Below are positions 60,166 to 64,000 of a DNA stretch of 64,000 bases, in pieces (position 1 is the stretch's first letter; each line of letters starts with the position of its first letter). The position numbers were made by a program, and so were the translations under genes. Source of the DNA: JBBDXS01 sp040902195. Its GTDB lineage: Bacteria; Chloroflexota; Dehalococcoidia; DSTF01; RBG-16-68-14. The notes under the pieces are model-generated. The model was not told the DNA's origin. It worked only from the letters and a program-made list of their open reading frames with translations, and searched no databases. The stretch lies in contig JBBDXS010000014.1 of assembly GCA_040902195.1 (NCBI GenBank), positions 1-64,000 of the forward strand, given 5' to 3'.

Positions 60166-60797
60166 TAGTATGCCTCCCTCCCGGCGGCCACCCTTGGAGC
60201 CAACCGGTGTAGTATCTCTTCGACGACGCCGAACACGGCGTCGGTGTCGATGTCGCTGATCTCCAACGCGAGCACCTTCGTGCCGACGTGGCTCGCCAAC
60301 AGCGTCTGTGCCAGGGCACGCGCGTCGAGGCTCGTATCGAGCTCGCCGGTGGCCTGCGCCTGGAGCACGAGCTGCTCGATGAACCCGAGCGTGTCAGCGA
60401 CCATGCGTCGCTGCTCAGGGCCAAGCTCGTCCGGCCGGCGGGCCGCGGCGAGCGACATCTCGAGGTTCATGATCGTCTGTTCGCGTGCGCCCTCCTCCTT
60501 GAGCCAGGACCACGCCTTCCGCCCGACGGCGCACAAGGCGCGAATTGGCGACGTCTCTTCCGAGGCGACGCCCTCGAAGACGCGCTGGTTGTCCTCAGCA
60601 CAGCCAACGAGGACGGCGCGAAGGAGGTCATCCTTGCTCGGGAAGTAGCGATAGATCGCCCCTGCGCTAATCCCGGCCTCCGTCGCAATGTCCTGCATCG
60701 TGGTCTGGTCGACGCCTTTCCTGGCGAACATATCGAGAGCGGAAGCCAGGATGTCCTGGGTACGCGCCTCGACGTGGGCTTGGGTTACTCGCGTCAT
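60165..60797 (-). CDS. TetR family transcriptional regulator
   Basis: 210-residue one-component repressor. The N-terminal helix-turn-helix domain (residues ~10-60) reads ILASALDMFARKGVDQTTMQ, DIATEAGISAGAIYRYFPSK, the classic TetR signature. The C-terminal ligand-binding part is all helical. Upstream, three TGAATGA half-sites overlap its own -10 box, pointing to autorepression. The ligand is unknown; the GNAT triplet further downstream and the membrane protein upstream are possible targets. Confidence 0.93.
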   Translation of the reverse strand: MTRVTQAHVEARTQDILASALDMFARKGVDQTTMQDIATEAGISAGAIYRYFPSKDDLLRAVLVGCAEDNQRVFEGVASEETSPIRALCAVGRKAWSWLKEEGAREQTIMNLEMSLAAARRPDELGPEQRRMVADTLGFIEQLVLQAQATGELDTSLDARALAQTLLASHVGTKVLALEISDIDTDAVFGVVEEILHRLAPRVAAGREAY

Positions 60798-60812
60798 GAT
60801 CTCTCCTCATCA

Positions 60813-60843
60813 TGAATGAAGCCTCATTCACTTAACTGAATGA
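60813..60843. promoter_or_regulatory. TetR operator with three half-sites
   Basis: TGAATGA-AGCC-TCATTCA (60813-60830) is a 7-4-7 palindrome, and a further TGAATGA at 60837-60843 forms a second inverted pair with the middle TCATTCA. It overlaps the -10 box of the tetR promoter. Confidence 0.75.
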
Positions 60844-60868
60844 TAGCTCACCTCCAATAAGCTGTCAA
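60840..60868 (-). promoter_or_regulatory. tetR promoter
   Basis: On the minus strand TTGACA (60868-60863), 17 bases, TATCAT (60845-60840), 43 bases before the tetR ATG. Consensus quality. Confidence 0.75.
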
Positions 60869-61024
60869 GGCTGTTTTCCGAGCCTCCGGGCTCGGGCGGG
60901 CGGAATTTGCAGCCAATTCGTAGGCAGGCGTATACTTGCGGCGCTAAAGGACCCTGGTGGCTCCAGCCAAGCGAACGGAGCTTCTCCCCAATGGCTCGTC
61001 TTCCCGCCCAAACGCTGGCCGCGT

Positions 61025-62047
61025 GTGCTTGCGTCCCTGCTGCTCGCCGGAGCCGCCGGCGGGGTGCTCTTCTCGATCGATGCCGCTCACGCCGATATCG
61101 CAGGAGACTGCGGGGCGACGCTAGCCGGCACCGATCTCGCGGGCGTTGACAGCAACAACGTCGATGACGCGATTGACGTCGACTACAACGATACGATCCA
61201 GACGACCATGACGTCCGCCACTGGCTTCGAATCGCACGTGATCAAGCTGCGGTTCCTCGGCGCGTTCGAGCGGACCGTTGAGGAACGGGAGGACGACGGC
61301 GAGGCCTCGTTTACAGAAGAGGTCGACGTCGGCGACTATGCATGGCTGGGCGTAGGGCTCTACAAGGTCAGGGGTGAGGCCAACGTCGTCGGGGGGTTTG
61401 CGTGCTCCGGTTCGGCGCTGGTCAACGTGACCGGCCGCAACCCCGTCACGACGGTGCTCGGCGGCGGGGCCACCGGCGTAGCTGTCGCGGGCACCGTGGG
61501 TGCTGTCGCGACAGGCGTAGCGTCGCTACGGCGGCCCGGGCGCGGCGGCATGGCGGGGATGGTGGAGGAAGCGTTCGGGGAGACGCGCACGCAGGTCGAA
61601 GACAGGGCGCAAGACCAGGCAGACGCTCCATCAGCGGAAGACGTGATCGAGGACGCCGAGATGGGCATGTCGATGGGCGGCTTCGGCGGGATGCTGGGCT
61701 GTTTGTGCTTTGCCGCCCTGTCCGTGATCATGCTGCCGCTGCTAGCGCTGACCGGGGGCGGTGGAGCGCCGGCAGGCGCAGGGACGGCTCCCCCCGCCCC
61801 GCCGCGACGCACGGTCCGGCGCGTGCGCCGCGAAGGCTGGCACCCGCGCATCACGCTGGTCGGTCTCGTGAGCGGACTGCTGACGGGACTCGCGGGCGTG
61901 ATCCTGATGCAGCAGTTCGCGATCGCGTACCCAACGACAGGTATATTCATCATCTACGCCGCGATCGGGGCCGTCGCATACGGCATCGTCGTACCCACGG
62001 TCGGCTACACGGTCGGCTGGCTGCTCGCGAGGGGCCGTGCAGGATAG
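61025..62047 (+). CDS. Secreted/membrane protein of unknown function
   Basis: 340-residue protein with a signal peptide (VLASLLLAGAAGGVLFSIDA, cleavage after AHA), an external domain of ~110 residues rich in Asp, and from residue ~120 a Gly/Val stretch, a central acidic segment, then four or so membrane spans (FGGMLGCLCFAALSVIMLPL and three in the last 90 residues). No family was recognised. The start is uncertain: GTG 61025 lacks a basic n-region, while the frame upstream encodes PPKRWPR without an ordinary start codon, so an unusual start upstream is possible. It overlaps yidD. Confidence 0.55.
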   Translation: MLASLLLAGAAGGVLFSIDAAHADIAGDCGATLAGTDLAGVDSNNVDDAIDVDYNDTIQTTMTSATGFESHVIKLRFLGAFERTVEEREDDGEASFTEEVDVGDYAWLGVGLYKVRGEANVVGGFACSGSALVNVTGRNPVTTVLGGGATGVAVAGTVGAVATGVASLRRPGRGGMAGMVEEAFGETRTQVEDRAQDQADAPSAEDVIEDAEMGMSMGGFGGMLGCLCFAALSVIMLPLLALTGGGGAPAGAGTAPPAPPRRTVRRVRREGWHPRITLVGLVSGLLTGLAGVILMQQFAIAYPTTGIFIIYAAIGAVAYGIVVPTVGYTVGWLLARGRAG

Positions 62048-62300
62048 CCACGCGGCCATAGGGAACGCTCCGCGGCGTCGCTCTGTCGCGACGCGGTTCG
62101 CCCTCCGGTACATCGAGTCGTACCGCGCGCGCATGCCTGCACGGCTGCGGCCGCGTTGCCGGTTCGAGCCGAGCTGTTCGGAGTACGGGCTGGCCGTCTA
62201 CGAACGATACGGCTTCGTCCGCGCGACGGCGAAGACGGTTTGGCGGCTGTTGCGCTGCAATCCGTTCCGGCGCGCCAGCGGCATGATCGATCGGCCGTAG
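62037..62300 (+). CDS. yidD: Membrane protein insertion efficiency factor
   Basis: 87-residue YidD family protein, which helps YidC-dependent membrane insertion. The motifs RYIESYRARMPARLRPRCRF, PSCSEYGLAVYERYGF and LLRCNPF are all there, including the characteristic CSEY. The usual neighbours rnpA, rpmH and yidC are absent; here it overlaps an unknown membrane protein by 11 bases. GTG 62037 gives ~20 extra residues before the domain. Confidence 0.88.
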   Translation: MQDSHAAIGNAPRRRSVATRFALRYIESYRARMPARLRPRCRFEPSCSEYGLAVYERYGFVRATAKTVWRLLRCNPFRRASGMIDRP

Positions 62301-62301
62301 T

Positions 62302-63093
62302 CTACATCGCGGACGCGGTCGACCCGCCGTCGACCTGGATGGTGGTACCGGTGATCTGCCGTGCCGGCCCCGAGGCGAGGAAGACGACCAGCGCTGCGAC
62401 GTCTCCAGCTTCCGCGAGACGCCGGAGCGGGATGCGCTGCGCCTCCTCCGCGAGGACCTCGTCCAGCGAGCGGCCCGCGCCTTGCGCACGGGCGCCGTAG
62501 AGCTCGCGCATGCGATCGGTCAGCGTGAGGCCCGGGCAGACGTTGTTGACCGTGATGCCATCGGGCCCCAGCTCGCGCGAGAGCGTCTTCGCGAGGCCGA
62601 CGACGGCCAATCGAGCGGCGTTCGAGAGCACCAGCCCCGGAATCGGCTCCTTGACCGCGACCGACGTGATGTTGACGATGCGACCGCCATCGGACCTCCG
62701 TAGGTGGGGAAGCGCGGCACGCACGGTGCGCACGACGCTCAGGAAGTTCTGGTCGAGGGCCGCTTGCCAGGCCGCCTCTTCGTGCTGCTCGAATAGGCCC
62801 GGGGGCGGGCCGCCCGCGTTGTTCACCACGATATCGATCCCGCCGAACGATTCCGCAGCCTGCGCCACGAAGCGCTCGATGTCGCCGGCGTCCGACATGT
62901 CGCACGGGATGGCGAGAGCCTCGACGCCAGTCGCGGCGCGAAGCTCCTGCGCGGCGGCCTCCAGCGCCTCGATGCCACGCGCGCAGATCGCGACGCGGCA
63001 GCCTTCGCGTGCGAGGCCGAGCGCGACGGCCTTACCGATGCCGCGGCTCGCGCCACCGACAATCGCCGCCTTGCCTGCGAGTCCCAGGTCCAC
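62302..63093 (-). CDS. SDR-family protein without the usual Tyr-Lys pair
   Basis: 263-residue short-chain dehydrogenase/reductase-like protein. The cofactor motif is GGASRGIGKAVALGLAREG and NNAGG is intact. At the place of the catalytic YxxxK the sequence reads GLVLSNAARLAVVGLAKTL, so Tyr is Leu and Lys is Arg. This LSNxxR subgroup exists in several bacteria and may use another mechanism or be non-catalytic. GTG 63093 is chosen for the GGAGG seven bases upstream; the frame is open to 63132. It diverges from the adenosyltransferase gene. Confidence 0.82.
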   Translation of the reverse strand: MDLGLAGKAAIVGGASRGIGKAVALGLAREGCRVAICARGIEALEAAAQELRAATGVEALAIPCDMSDAGDIERFVAQAAESFGGIDIVVNNAGGPPPGLFEQHEEAAWQAALDQNFLSVVRTVRAALPHLRRSDGGRIVNITSVAVKEPIPGLVLSNAARLAVVGLAKTLSRELGPDGITVNNVCPGLTLTDRMRELYGARAQGAGRSLDEVLAEEAQRIPLRRLAEAGDVAALVVFLASGPARQITGTTIQVDGGSTASAM

Positions 63094-63122
63094 GTTCCAG
63101 CCTCCAGGAGAATCGACGGCTG

Positions 63123-63128
63123 TATAAT
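63123..63128 (+). promoter_or_regulatory. -10 box of the adenosyltransferase gene
   Basis: TATAAT preceded by CTG (extended -10-like), 41 bases before ATG 63169. No clear -35. Confidence 0.5.
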
Positions 63129-63168
63129 ACACGCGACATGCACACCATCGATAGCCGGTCCGCCTGAC

Positions 63169-63747
63169 ATGGCACGCCGCCCTGCCAAGTCTCAGCTCTA
63201 CACGCGCACCGGCGACGCGGGCAAGACGGCCCTCTTCGGCGGCAAGCGCGTCGCGAAGGACGACCCGCGCGTCGCCGCCTACGGCTCAATCGATGAGCTG
63301 AACTCGTTCCTTGGCGCCGCGGCGACATTCATACGTCAGCGACAGGTCGTCGGGGTCATCGAGACGATCCAGAACGAGCTGTTCAACATCGGCGCTGAGC
63401 TGTCGAGCGACAAGCCGGTGCGCCGGACGGCGAAGCAGAAAGGCTCCTTCGTGCTGGAAGCCGCGCGCGTGCGCTGGCTCGAGGACTTGATCGACGACTA
63501 CGACTCGCGTGTGCCGCCGCTGCGCACGTTCATCCTGCCTTCGGGATCGAGCGGCGGCGCGATGCTGCACGTCGCGCGGGCGGTCTGCCGCCGGGCAGAG
63601 CGCGAGCTGATCACGCTCTCGCGGACGGCGCAGATCAATCCGAACGTCCTTGCCTACATGAACCGCCTCTGCGATCTGCTCTTCGCGATGGCACGATACG
63701 TGAACAAGGCGTCGCGCCGGACTGAGACCGCCTGGCGAAAGAGCTAG
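63169..63747 (+). CDS. Cob(I)alamin adenosyltransferase, PduO type
   Basis: 192-residue ATP:corrinoid adenosyltransferase that makes adenosylcobalamin. LYTRTGDAGKTALFGGKRVA is the ATP-binding signature; YGSIDELNSFLGAAATF, FILPSGSSGGAMLHVARAVC, RRAERELITL and NVLAYMNRLCDLLFAMARYV complete the PduO-type set. All key residues seem present. It implies that the organism uses B12 coenzyme enzymes; none is encoded in this window. Confidence 0.95.
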   Translation: MARRPAKSQLYTRTGDAGKTALFGGKRVAKDDPRVAAYGSIDELNSFLGAAATFIRQRQVVGVIETIQNELFNIGAELSSDKPVRRTAKQKGSFVLEAARVRWLEDLIDDYDSRVPPLRTFILPSGSSGGAMLHVARAVCRRAERELITLSRTAQINPNVLAYMNRLCDLLFAMARYVNKASRRTETAWRKS

Positions 63748-63750
63748 CGC

Positions 63751-64000
63751 GTGATCCCGATCGGCGATAGCGTCCGGTCGCGGACCTTCCCGTTCATCAA
63801 CCTCACGATCATCGCGCTCAACGTCCTCGTCTTCTTGTACGAGCTTACGCTGACCACGACGCCACAGCTTCGCGGGTTCTCCGATCTCGACCAGTTCATC
63901 TACAACTGGGGCGCGATCCCGGCCTGCCTCGTCGATTGGGCCGGCGGCCACCCGGACGCGCCGCAGCGCCAGCTGTCGTTCTTCTGTTCCCAGCCATCGA
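63751..64000 (+). CDS. Rhomboid family intramembrane protease, N-terminal part
   Basis: The first 83 codons of a gene running off the right edge, from GTG 63751, three bases after the adenosyltransferase stop. IPIGDSVRSRTFPFINLTII and ALNVLVFLYELTL are the typical basic start and first span of prokaryotic rhomboid proteases, followed by a loop region with FIYNWGAIPA. The catalytic GxSG and His are beyond the window, so the assignment relies on the N-terminus. Confidence 0.75.
   Translation, partial: MIPIGDSVRSRTFPFINLTIIALNVLVFLYELTLTTTPQLRGFSDLDQFIYNWGAIPACLVDWAGGHPDAPQRQLSFFCSQPS

Overview
The window is a GC-rich, densely packed bacterial chromosome segment with three 10-N placeholders, so it is probably a scaffold from a draft or metagenome-assembled genome. 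Several features suggest a single-membrane member of Chloroflexota, with a deep Actinomycetota-like lineage as the alternative. These are: many lipoproteins with Asp/Thr/Pro linkers, a secreted esterase with an LPxTG-type tail, split GcvP subunits, a class II (actinobacterial-type) isoleucine T-box, the order ispD-ispF-cysE-cysS, and no outer-membrane genes. No 16S rRNA or other lineage marker is present, so the assignment is inference.

Layout. 0-9.5 kb: end of rpoB, rpoC with a terminator, a DedA-like protein, then the coupled genes ispD-ispF-cysE-cysS-apt. 9.5-11.2 kb: three consecutive lipoproteins, two of them damaged by assembly gaps. 11.2-18.1 kb: SWIM protein, RNA cyclic phosphodiesterase, LPxTG esterase, then a reverse block of CcsA, PIG-L deacetylase, MshA-like glycosyltransferase, acetyltransferase and folE. 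18.3-27.7 kb: aldehyde dehydrogenase, SGNH-like secreted protein, an acyl-CoA block (ligase, two enoyl-CoA hydratases, methyltransferase, SRPBCC protein, two tiny paralogues) and an MBL hydrolase. 27.7-38.2 kb: two lipoproteins, a second MBL hydrolase with an apparent CTG start, the glycine cleavage operon gcvT-gcvH-gcvPA-(GxxExxY)-gcvPB, a sugar dehydrogenase lipoprotein and a LarA-like racemase. 38.2-44.8 kb: repeat-rich spacer, zinc-ribbon protein, tRNA-Met, DinB protein, an isoleucine T-box followed by a methyltransferase and ileS, and a small flavin/PNP-oxidase-like protein. 44.8-49.6 kb: a reverse group of membrane proteins, amidohydrolase, AAA+ ATPase and a PadR/HAAS pair. 49.8-52.6 kb: rdgB, moaA, a DUF6883-DUF4926 pair and moaC. 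52.6-58.1 kb: two small reverse genes, an SplB-like radical SAM gene with a remarkable promoter, cysteine synthase, RpiB-like isomerase, small proteins, a cytidylate-kinase-like protein and PlsY. 58.1-64 kb: three tandem GNAT acetyltransferases, a 36-residue ORF with its own promoter, TetR with its operator, an unknown membrane protein, yidD, an SDR protein, a cobalamin adenosyltransferase and the start of a rhomboid protease.

Most genes are housekeeping, but there is a recurring pattern: small accessory modules (GxxExxY nuclease-fold protein; DUF6883-DUF4926; tiny tandem paralogues) sit inside metabolic operons with stop/start overlaps, and families of short palindromic repeats fill intergenic spaces. 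The strongest non-coding signal is at 53,418-53,462, where a consensus promoter holds a GAAC-N4-GTTC palindrome in its spacer and is followed at once by a 15/16 match to the ParB centromere site parS.
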